Part shown: piece by piece, positions 1 through 5,599 of the stretch
How the letters are laid out: each line of letters opens with the position of its first letter
Numbering within the stretch: position 1 is the stretch's first letter
NCBI GenBank assembly: GCA_012800135.1
Contig: JAAZJV010000123.1
Location: forward strand, 1 to 7,782
DNA from: Clostridiaceae bacterium
GTDB lineage: Bacteria > Bacillota > Clostridia > Saccharofermentanales > DTU023
Length of the DNA stretch: 7,782 bases
Reading direction: 5' to 3'
Notes under the pieces: model-generated
Databases searched by the model: none
What the model was told of the DNA's origin: nothing
What the model saw: the letters and a program-made list of their open reading frames with translations, nothing else
Program-made: the position numbers and the translations under genes

Positions 1-423
1 AAGGTCGTACCGTTTCCATATATAGCTACGCTTCAGCCGCTTCCTGTTGAAGGCGCTTACCAAGGAGATCGATTATTTGATGTAGATTGGGCAGAAAATG
101 GCACCGTTGATAATTCTCGTGCCCGTTACGTCGAATCTGAGATGATTTTAGAGGAATTATTTCCTCGCGACAAAGCCATCTTTCTTATGTGCGGTGGAGC
201 AGGATACTCTAACATGATGAAGGAACTGCTGATTTATTACGGTTGGGATCCTAATCTTCTTTACAATACAGGAGCGAACTGGGGCTATACCGGTAAGAAT
301 GCGTTAGAGCTTATCGTCTATCCAGAGGATGCCAACGATGACAACATCTACGCTACATGGCGTGCCGATTACGCTTACATTGATTTCAGCCGCCTTCATC
401 TGGTGCAGGGAGAATCGGAATGA
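1..423 (+). CDS. Rhodanese-like domain protein, C-terminal part (5' end outside window)
   Basis: The reading frame is open from the first base and codes for the last 140 residues; the start lies upstream. The visible part resembles a rhodanese-like domain. A hydrophobic strand (AIFLM) leads into the loop C-G-G-A-G-Y-S, with Cys at window residue 64. This has the C-x5-S form of a rhodanese active-site loop, where the Cys carries the persulfide sulfur. It is followed by a helix and by YYGWDPNLLYNTGANWGYTG, which matches my memory of envelope rhodanese-like proteins of Bacillota. Such proteins often carry a signal peptide or lipobox, but that end is not seen here. The stop overlaps the next start (ATGA), so the two are translationally coupled and probably work together outside the membrane. 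Sulfur transfer or a redox role is inference; the domain call is fairly secure, the substrate unknown. Confidence 0.7.
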   Translation, partial: KVVPFPYIATLQPLPVEGAYQGDRLFDVDWAENGTVDNSRARYVESEMILEELFPRDKAIFLMCGGAGYSNMMKELLIYYGWDPNLLYNTGANWGYTGKNALELIVYPEDANDDNIYATWRADYAYIDFSRLHLVQGESE

Positions 424-995
424 GTAAGGCAACCGTAATCGTACTGGTTGTTTTGCTGTTTGTGGGCTTTGTATGCTGTTGTGCTAGAGAGAAATTCTCA
501 GAAAAGGACATTTGTACCTTTCCCTTCACACATTATGCTTCTGGAGGGACAGAAGAGACGTATCAGGCCGTCATTCTCTTTGAACAGGGCAACTCAACAT
601 TTACATCCTATCAAGTGGCATACTTGTCCTGCACTTGTCGCGATACGATGGTCAACTATTATTCAATTTGCTATGTTGAGATGCTGAACAGTCGACCGAC
701 AGCGGACGAGTCGGCGATCAGATCAATTACATTCGGGAACAACCAAGGACTTTGGGGAGACAGCAATCCCAATTACTATATCTCTGAATACACGGAAGAA
801 TATATGGATGAGCATCTCGTTCAGCCGCTTGTACGTGTCACGAAAGCAGAAATAGATGCTTGGAAAGGCTATGGGACACAAATTCCTCAAATCGATGCGG
901 ATGCGATTGCGGGAGCTACAGTATCTTCAGGCAATCTCATGTCAATGTTAAAAGGCTTGTTTACTTACCACGCTGAGCATTATTACGACCATTAG
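420..995 (+). CDS. Membrane-anchored Cys-rich protein with FMN-attachment-like C-terminal motif
   Basis: A 191-residue protein. Residues 4-18 are strongly hydrophobic and are followed by Cys19-20-21, so it is a membrane-anchored or possibly lipid-modified exported protein; the lipobox (GFVC) is poor. Further Cys lie at 32, 71, 73 (C-T-C-R) and 84. Near the C-terminus, D161-A-I-A-G-A-T-V-S-S resembles the D-x2-[ST]-G-A-T-x-[ST] site where ApbE links FMN to Thr in NqrC/RnfG-type FMN-binding domains. Thr167 would be the acceptor, but the usual Ser/Thr before GAT is Ala. A conserved-looking YLSCTCRD block and a W-G-D-S block resemble envelope proteins found with rhodanese-like domains in Bacillota. 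The start overlaps the upstream stop, and AGGGAG at 407-412 is a good ribosome binding site. A flavin or thiol redox role is inference. Confidence 0.6.
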   Translation: MSKATVIVLVVLLFVGFVCCCAREKFSEKDICTFPFTHYASGGTEETYQAVILFEQGNSTFTSYQVAYLSCTCRDTMVNYYSICYVEMLNSRPTADESAIRSITFGNNQGLWGDSNPNYYISEYTEEYMDEHLVQPLVRVTKAEIDAWKGYGTQIPQIDADAIAGATVSSGNLMSMLKGLFTYHAEHYYDH

Positions 996-1004
996 GGAGA
1001 ATGA

Positions 1005-1607
1005 ATGAAAAAAAATCTTTTCCTAACCGGTCTCTCTGGAACCGGGAAGTCAACATTGATACATCGAGCGTTACGTGCAGCAGGTCTTTTTCCTGTGGGT
1101 TTTCGAACGTTACGTGTGTATGACGGTCAGGGCAAAGTATGCGCTTATGTAGTGTCGGACATACGCTCGCCAGAACGTGGTGTACGATTTATGAATCGAG
1201 TTGAAGGGGAGAAGTGGCATCGCGATTTTTTGCTTTTTTGTCGTACAGCTCATGAAGCTCTTGATGGGGCAGAAACCTTTGATGTCGTTCTAATGGACGA
1301 AATTGGCGGGAAAGAGTTGCTTGATCCCACGTTTTACAATCGAGTTGTTTCGCTTCTAGAAAGCCCTGTTTTCTGCATCGGAGTCTTAAAGGATCGTGCC
1401 GGTGTAGAGCGTCAGATAAAAAATCATGATCCGGATAATGCAGCTTATCGCAAAGCCTATGAGGGGCTTCGCTCATTTTTAGAAGAATCTACCAATTCAG
1501 TTATTTATACTGTCACTGAGAAGAACCGGGAGGAAATCTTCAATCGAATCGTTTCATTACTCAAGATTGCCGTGATTTCGATCGAATCCGTTTCAAAAGA
1601 AAAATAA
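1005..1607 (+). CDS. THEP1-family nucleoside triphosphatase (NTPase_1)
   Basis: A 200-residue P-loop protein. It begins KNLFLTGLSGTGKSTLI, with Walker A at residues 9-17. It then has the GFRTLR segment near residue 32 and a Walker B/catalytic acid at 93-100 (DVVLMDEI, Glu99), followed by GGKELLDPTFY. This is the family pattern D-E-I-G-x-x-E-L. Length and motif order match bacterial and archaeal THEP1 (PF03266) NTPases, which hydrolyse nucleoside triphosphates in vitro; their cellular role is poorly known. It should be cytosolic. The start lies 9 nt after the previous stop, and AGGGAG (994-999) gives a normal ribosome binding site, so it is the last gene of the rhodanese/FMN-like operon. The residues after about 185 are variable. 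Family assignment is strong, function is not. Confidence 0.85.
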   Translation: MKKNLFLTGLSGTGKSTLIHRALRAAGLFPVGFRTLRVYDGQGKVCAYVVSDIRSPERGVRFMNRVEGEKWHRDFLLFCRTAHEALDGAETFDVVLMDEIGGKELLDPTFYNRVVSLLESPVFCIGVLKDRAGVERQIKNHDPDNAAYRKAYEGLRSFLEESTNSVIYTVTEKNREEIFNRIVSLLKIAVISIESVSKEK

Positions 1608-1739
1608 ATATGCTATGTCAGGAAATTGCAGTCATAACATCAGGTTAGCTCAGACGACTTCGACGATGAAATAAGATGCATCATTGTGTACCATTTACCA
1701 GAATATAGAACTTAAAAGAATATTGCCTTATTGACTGAT

Positions 1740-1768
1740 TTGCGTTTTTGTATGAAAAAAGATAAAAT
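1740..1768 (+). promoter_or_regulatory. Weak candidate sigma-A promoter before SH3b/3D gene
   Basis: TTGCGT (1740-1745) and TAAAAT (1763-1768) are 17 bp apart. The -35 matches only 3 of 6 positions and the -10 matches 5 of 6. It would give a leader of about 180 nt. Chance matches are likely in such AT-rich sequence. Confidence 0.2.
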
Positions 1769-1904
1769 TAATCCAAATCGAAATACATAATTGTCTTCGT
1801 CGCGTTTTCGGATTATTCATGAAAACAGGACAAAGAGGTATTGTGTATAGAATTAATTAATAATTTTAACGTTTTTGAAGAAGGGCGTAATACACTGTCA
1901 TATG

Positions 1905-1946
1905 TGGAGGGAGGAGAAGATCGTTCGACTAAGACGTCGTTCTTAG
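1905..1946 (+). promoter_or_regulatory. Displaced Shine-Dalgarno run plus hairpin in leader
   Basis: The best Shine-Dalgarno-like run near the SH3b/3D gene is GGAGGGAGGAGAAG at 1905-1918, whose end is 35 nt from the ATG at 1954. No in-frame start lies closer to it, because an in-frame TAA sits at 1930-1932. Between them CTAAGA (1929-1934) and TCTTAG (1941-1946) form a perfect 6-bp stem with a 6-nt loop. Folding would shorten the gap to about 17 nt. The pairing is seen directly; any role in initiation is inferred. Confidence 0.35.
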
Positions 1947-1953
1947 AGCTAAC

Positions 1954-3162
1954 ATGAAGATTCGTCGGCGAATACTCGATCGATTTCTCGTGATCATTGC
2001 CATGTTGCTTATTGTCTCCGTGGTAGTGGTGTTAATTGCGCAGCGCAGGAAAGATATTGATGCGCATCAAAGTGTTGCTCCTAATCCGGAAAATGTCAAT
2101 CTAAACTATCTAGCTGACGTACTCTACGATCGTCATGTATTGCCTGACCAAATACCTCCCTCGACATCTGAATCATCGCCGTCTACGATCTCATCCAGAA
2201 ATGCTGAATCTTCCTCCTCTCTTAAGCTGATAGAGAATGGACAACCCACGACAACTCTTCCGACATTCGTTTCAGTTTCTCCTACTGAGATGATTCAACA
2301 ACAACCTACGCTTCCGGAAGGTTGGGATCCCTGTGATCTTCTGATGTATTGTACGGCAGAAAGCGGACTCTATATCCGTCGCGAACCTTCTAAAACTGCT
2401 CCTGTTGCCGGAGTGCTGATTTATGGACGCGCGGTGAGAGTGTGTGCTCTTAGTGAAGAATGGGCAGCCTTTGACGACGCCGATGGCTCTAAATTATATC
2501 TATTCCTTTCCTACCTTTCGAAGAATAGTCCGCCTCCGACGACAAAAAGCGTAGCTAAAGACGTGTGGTCCAATTGCGACAGACTCTATTATGTCGATGC
2601 GCGAGCCGGATTGAATCTTCGAAGCGAGCCGAATTTGGACGCCCCTGTGATCAGGGCGGCACGTTGCGGTGAAGCATTACACGTTGTCGCGCAAAATCTT
2701 GAGTGGTCTAAGATATTGCTTTCTGATGGCAGAACGGCATACGCATTTTCTGAATATTTAACGGATGTCCCGCCAAAGACTGTTCCTACCACGACAAGAA
2801 CGACCACTACGACCACCACTGCGACGACTACGACCACCACAACCGTGAACATCCATGAAGGATCGGTGCGAGAGTATCCTTTCAATTTCTTCATGAGAAG
2901 GGGTGTGATTCGTTGGCAAGGTAAAGTGTTTTACTGGTATCCACAGAGCGTTCTTCCGGGATACGGTCTTAATATTCCCGGTCGTCATGTTAACCAAGAT
3001 GGTTATATTGCTGATAAAGATGGCTATATCGTATTGGCGGCAAATCTTAAGTATCACCGCCGCGGCGATGTCATTACGACTCCCTTCGGTTACAGCGGGA
3101 AAATTTACGACGCTTTCTATCCTGAAAACCCACAGGCTTTTGATGTCTACGTTGACTACTAG
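1954..3162 (+). CDS. Membrane-anchored SH3b-SH3b-3D-like cell wall protein
   Basis: A 402-residue protein with a basic N-terminus (KIRRR) and one membrane segment at about residues 11-29, so the rest should be outside the cell. A Ser/Thr/Pro-rich stretch (68-120) leads to two bacterial SH3-like domains, about 129-190 (G-L-Y-I-R-R-E-P) and 209-271 (G-L-N-L-R-S-E-P), which usually bind cell wall peptides. A nearly pure Thr linker (275-298) follows, then a C-terminal domain (about 330-402) with PGYGLNIPGRHV, TPFGYSGKIYDAF and FDVYVDY. This resembles the end of 3D/double-psi barrel domains, with Asp386 and Asp397 as the likely conserved acids. The start is the only in-frame ATG after the stop at 1930 and has a poor ribosome binding site. 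The 3' end overlaps rsmA by 20 nt. A wall-remodelling or wall-binding role is inferred; enzymatic activity is unproven. Confidence 0.75.
   Translation: MKIRRRILDRFLVIIAMLLIVSVVVVLIAQRRKDIDAHQSVAPNPENVNLNYLADVLYDRHVLPDQIPPSTSESSPSTISSRNAESSSSLKLIENGQPTTTLPTFVSVSPTEMIQQQPTLPEGWDPCDLLMYCTAESGLYIRREPSKTAPVAGVLIYGRAVRVCALSEEWAAFDDADGSKLYLFLSYLSKNSPPPTTKSVAKDVWSNCDRLYYVDARAGLNLRSEPNLDAPVIRAARCGEALHVVAQNLEWSKILLSDGRTAYAFSEYLTDVPPKTVPTTTRTTTTTTTATTTTTTTVNIHEGSVREYPFNFFMRRGVIRWQGKVFYWYPQSVLPGYGLNIPGRHVNQDGYIADKDGYIVLAANLKYHRRGDVITTPFGYSGKIYDAFYPENPQAFDVYVDY
2806..2840 (+). repeat. 21-bp in-frame direct repeat in Thr linker
   Basis: ACTACGACCACCAC occurs at 2806-2819 and again at 2827-2840, an offset of 21 bp or exactly seven codons. 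It sits inside an ACN-codon run coding for the Thr-rich linker. Recombination or slippage between copies would change the linker by seven residues without breaking the frame. Confidence 0.7.
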
Positions 3163-4201
3163 AACAGATTGGATATCACCGAATCTTTTAACACTCCTAG
3201 AGACATACAATATCTCACCTAGGCGTTCGCTCGGCCAAGCTTTTCTTAATGATCAGCAGACGATTTTATCAATTGTAGGAGATCTATGTTCATATCAGAC
3301 TGAAATTTTTATTGAAATCGGAACCGGCCCCGGTATGTTGACGTACGAGCTCGCGCAACAGGCGTGTACAGTTGTCTCGATTGAAATTGATAAGCGATTT
3401 GTACCGCTACATAACGATCTTTTCAGTGATCTCAAAACACCTCCCTTGATTCTCTACGAAGATGCGCGCGACGTAAATGAGAAGCGCGTATTCGATACAC
3501 TTCGTTGTAAAGAAAACAATCAGTCAAATTTGAATTCAGATGCTGAATGCGGAGTTATAAGTCGGGGAGGTATTCCCGTTAAGAAAATCGAGCCATCTTC
3601 TTCTTCGTATGATATGAAGGAGGAAGAGACGATCGTGCATCATCCGTTAAGGAATGAAGCAAACGTTCACACCATGCCGCCATATGTTCTGTTCGGAAAT
3701 CTTCCCTACTATCTCACGACCGAGCTCATTTTATCCTCACTTACACATTTTCCTCGTATGCGCTGTGCCTTATTCATGATTCAACAAGATGTCACGAGTA
3801 GGCTTATTGCTTCTCCCGGTTCAAAGCGCTATGGCCCGCTTGCGATCGCAAGCCAACTTTTTGGCCATTGGGAAGTTAGAAGAACGGTGTCAAGGCAATC
3901 TTTTTATCCCGTTCCACGCGTCACGTCAAAACTTGTTGAATTAATACCTTCAGATGATTCTGAGGCACGTCTATTAGCCGGAAGTCCTGCCTTTCATACT
4001 TTTCTTGTCGCGCTCTTTCAATCAAGACGAAAGACGATCGGCAACGCTCTATCTGCCTCAATAAAATTGACTGATCAGGAAGCTCGCTTAAGCCGCGCGC
4101 TATCCCTGTTTATTCAACAAAATAATCTGTCATCTTCTGTGCGTGCTGAATCTCTCAATCCATCGCAGTTGGCTGAGTTATTTCAGCTTCTGCAGGCATA
4201 G
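3143..4201 (+). CDS. rsmA: 16S rRNA (A1518/A1519) dimethyltransferase RsmA/KsgA with internal insertion
   Basis: A 352-residue SAM-dependent enzyme that dimethylates two adenosines near the 3' end of 16S rRNA during small-subunit assembly. The motifs appear in order: SLGQAFLND (29-37), E58-I-G-T-G-P-G-M-L-T for SAM binding, acidic Glu81, D107 in the YEDA block, the catalytic N186-L-P-Y-Y, FYPVPRVTSKLV (254-265), and SRRKTIGN (294-301). Between D107 and N186 there are 78 residues, against about 21 in E. coli KsgA, so a Ser/charge-rich insert of roughly 55 residues (about 115-178) separates two core motifs. ATG 3143 fits the family N-terminus and overlaps the upstream gene by 20 nt, suggesting coupling; its ribosome binding site is weak (AGG at 3134-3136). 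The open frame extends further upstream but only across the SH3b/3D gene. Confidence 0.93.
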   Translation: MSTLTTRTDWISPNLLTLLETYNISPRRSLGQAFLNDQQTILSIVGDLCSYQTEIFIEIGTGPGMLTYELAQQACTVVSIEIDKRFVPLHNDLFSDLKTPPLILYEDARDVNEKRVFDTLRCKENNQSNLNSDAECGVISRGGIPVKKIEPSSSSYDMKEEETIVHHPLRNEANVHTMPPYVLFGNLPYYLTTELILSSLTHFPRMRCALFMIQQDVTSRLIASPGSKRYGPLAIASQLFGHWEVRRTVSRQSFYPVPRVTSKLVELIPSDDSEARLLAGSPAFHTFLVALFQSRRKTIGNALSASIKLTDQEARLSRALSLFIQQNNLSSSVRAESLNPSQLAELFQLLQA

Positions 4202-4203
4202 GA

Positions 4204-4232
4204 TTGTGAAAAGACGCTGTATTCAGTATCAT
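4204..4232 (+). promoter_or_regulatory. Candidate sigma-A promoter for zapA-dut
   Basis: TTGTGA (4204-4209) and TATCAT (4227-4232) are 17 bp apart in the short gap after rsmA. The -10 matches 5 of 6 consensus bases and the -35 4 of 6. Transcription would begin near 4239, just ahead of the zapA ribosome binding site. It could let zapA and dut be expressed apart from rsmA. Confidence 0.35.
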
Positions 4233-4257
4233 ATGCACATTGGTGGGAGGTGGTTAT

Positions 4258-4818
4258 TTGAGTAATCATGTCGAACGCGTTCGAGTACGCATCGGAAAAA
4301 TGACCTATCAATTGACAGCGACCGATGATCCGCAAAAAATGCGGGATATTGCCGCGACTGCCAATGCTATGATGGAGCAAGTCGCTAAACGTCAACCGCA
4401 GCTTAACCAAATTTCCCAAGCGGTGCTCGCTCTGGTAAATGCTGTCGGAATGATGCAGGAAGCTCATGAAAAGAGGCAAGACGCCTACGAGTCGCGTGAT
4501 CTTGCGGAGCGCACGGCAGAGGAAATTCGTGCAGAACTCACACGATTGCGCGAGCAATTCTGGCAGATGAAAAAAGAGCTCCTATATTATCGCAATCTTT
4601 GTGAAATCTATGAGACGAAATTGTCGGAACGGATGTTGTCTACAGATGACGAGGATACCATTCGCAAGGCGCGCAAGAAGCGTCGTACGCGCCGGACAAG
4701 GATTGGCGACCTTCAGGTAACCATCGAGGATGCCATGAAGAATAATATGGATGATACCGATGTTCCCGGTGACCAAACAAGACTTGAGTCTCGTGGGTCA
4801 GATGATGACGGTGTTTGA
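4258..4818 (+). CDS. zapA: ZapA-like cell division protein with long coiled-coil/basic/acidic extension
   Basis: A 186-residue protein. Residues 5-67 match ZapA: VRVRIGKMTYQL, then D-D-P-Q-K-M-R-D-I-A, a helix and ISQAVLALVNAV. ZapA binds and bundles FtsZ filaments at the division ring. The start is TTG 4258, chosen because GGAGGTG (4246-4252) is a consensus ribosome binding site 5 nt before it; upstream in-frame TTG 4240 and GTG 4243 lie before or inside that site. ZapA of Bacillota is usually about 85-110 residues. Here a long charged coiled coil (about 65-125), a very basic patch (R136-K-A-R-K-K-R-R-T-R-R-T-R) and an acidic tail (162-184) are added. The basic patch could contact nucleic acid or membrane, which is inference. 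It lies 22 nt before dut and is probably co-transcribed with it. Confidence 0.82.
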   Translation: MSNHVERVRVRIGKMTYQLTATDDPQKMRDIAATANAMMEQVAKRQPQLNQISQAVLALVNAVGMMQEAHEKRQDAYESRDLAERTAEEIRAELTRLREQFWQMKKELLYYRNLCEIYETKLSERMLSTDDEDTIRKARKKRRTRRTRIGDLQVTIEDAMKNNMDDTDVPGDQTRLESRGSDDDGV

Positions 4819-4840
4819 TTAGAGGGACTTATTAGAAAAC

Positions 4841-5449
4841 ATGAACGTCGATTTCCTTTATTTTACGCTGGAAGATGGAGCAAAAGCTCCGGAAAGATCA
4901 TCCGATGACGCTGCAGGATACGATCTTTTTGCTTCAGAGGACGTAGCGATACGTCCATTAGAGACGGTACTTGTACCGACGGGTATCAGGATAGCTATGC
5001 CGCCTAGCATGGAGGCGCAGGTGCGCCCAAGAAGCGGTCTTTCGCTTCGCACGACACTTCGCATTGCTAATGCCCCCGGGACGATTGACGCGGATTATCG
5101 AGGCATGGTGGGCATCATATGTCAGAATCTTCTCCCTTTAACCGATCCAGTTGCCGTGTTGATGAAATACCCCGAGCTTGCCGTAAATTTTTCTACACAC
5201 TATACAATGGTTTCAGCGTCAGACTATTTTGAGAAAAATATGAAACAATCGCTTCCCTCCGATTTAACATCGCAAAAAATAGCTGTGGATAAAGAAGGCT
5301 ATCCTCTTGGGACTTATTTTATTCACAGAGGTGAGCGCATCGCTCAACTTGTTTTTACGCGCCCTGTGTTTCCTTATTGGAAAGAAACGTCATCACTTGA
5401 GGGGATAGGGCGTGATCGTGGGGGAGGTTTTGGTTCGACAGGTCTTTGA
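4841..5449 (+). CDS. dut: Trimeric-type dUTPase with large insertion
   Basis: A 202-residue protein with all five motifs of trimeric dUTPases: AAGYDLFA (24-31), RPRSGLS (62-68), GTIDADYRGMVGI (80-92, with Asp83 and Tyr86 at the uracil/deoxyribose site), HRGERIAQLVF (162-172), and RDRGGGFGSTG (191-201), which closes over the phosphates. It hydrolyses dUTP to dUMP and pyrophosphate, keeping uracil out of DNA and supplying dTMP synthesis. Usual length is about 140-155. The gap between motifs III and IV is about 70 residues instead of about 15, an insert of roughly 50-55 residues (about 96-157) rich in hydrophobic and polar positions. Key residues are intact, so activity is expected. It starts 22 nt after zapA; AGAGGGA (4821-4827) is a rather distant ribosome binding site. 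Confidence 0.93.
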   Translation: MNVDFLYFTLEDGAKAPERSSDDAAGYDLFASEDVAIRPLETVLVPTGIRIAMPPSMEAQVRPRSGLSLRTTLRIANAPGTIDADYRGMVGIICQNLLPLTDPVAVLMKYPELAVNFSTHYTMVSASDYFEKNMKQSLPSDLTSQKIAVDKEGYPLGTYFIHRGERIAQLVFTRPVFPYWKETSSLEGIGRDRGGGFGSTGL

Positions 5450-5499
5450 GGCGTTTAATTTGTGATTCGGCAATTAATTCCTCTCCTCATCGATTTATA

Positions 5500-5523
5500 T
5501 CATTATGTTCCCTAACATAATGA
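5500..5523. repeat. AT-rich inverted repeat after dut
   Basis: CATTATGTT (5501-5509) and AACATAATG (5514-5522) pair perfectly around CCCT; the flanking T5500-A5523 adds one pair for a 10-bp stem. No T-run follows directly on either strand. It shares bases 5519-5523 with the next hairpin, so the two cannot form together. Confidence 0.6.
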
Positions 5524-5539
5524 ACGATGGTTCATTTTT
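5519..5539 (+). terminator. Candidate rho-independent terminator of dut
   Basis: AATGAAC (5519-5525) pairs with GTTCATT (5530-5536) around the loop GATG, and a T-run covers 5535-5539. The stem is 7 bp but AT-rich and the T-run is short, so termination may be weak. It is correctly placed between the convergent dut and hydrolase genes. No comparable terminator is clear for the - strand gene. Confidence 0.5.
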
Positions 5540-5599
5540 AGCATCGTATTAATGAGTCGGCTAAATAATTCAGCATCCTTAATTAAACTATGCTATCTA

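Larger units (their letters stand above)
1608..1953. other. AT-rich intergenic region with leader of the SH3b/3D gene
   Basis: This 346-base gap holds no convincing gene. I see no GC-rich terminator after the NTPase gene. An AT-only hairpin at 1848-1868 (stem AATTA/TAATT extended outward, loop ATTAA) is followed by ACGTTTTT and could be a weak terminator or attenuator. A possible promoter lies at 1740-1768. The right end contains a purine-rich Shine-Dalgarno-like run at 1905-1918 (GGAGGGAGGAGAAG), a 6-bp hairpin at 1929-1946 and a 14-codon ORF at 1902-1946, all before the ATG at 1954. Confidence 0.5.

Noticed and set aside
1643..1653. GGTTAGCTCAG resembles a tRNA D-arm
   Set aside because: No T-arm (GGTTCGA-type) or acceptor pairing follows within tRNA distance, and no cloverleaf can be drawn.
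2987..3142. Upstream extension of the rsmA open frame
   Set aside because: It lies wholly inside the SH3b/3D coding region in another frame; RsmA homologs start near the ATG at 3143.
2589..3210. Long open frames on the - strand opposite the SH3b/3D gene
   Set aside because: The poly-Val and Arg/Gly-rich translations are the complement of the Thr-codon repeat; the + strand gene has clear domains.
3617..3637. AAGGAGG followed by in-frame GTG inside rsmA, as an internal start
   Set aside because: The spacing is long (11 nt), the product would lack the SAM-binding motif, and the run just encodes Lys/Glu codons of the insert.
3839..3852. 14-bp perfect palindrome CTTGCGATCGCAAG in rsmA
   Set aside because: It lies in coding sequence for the conserved PLAIAS segment, and no second copy was seen in the window, so it is probably codon chance.
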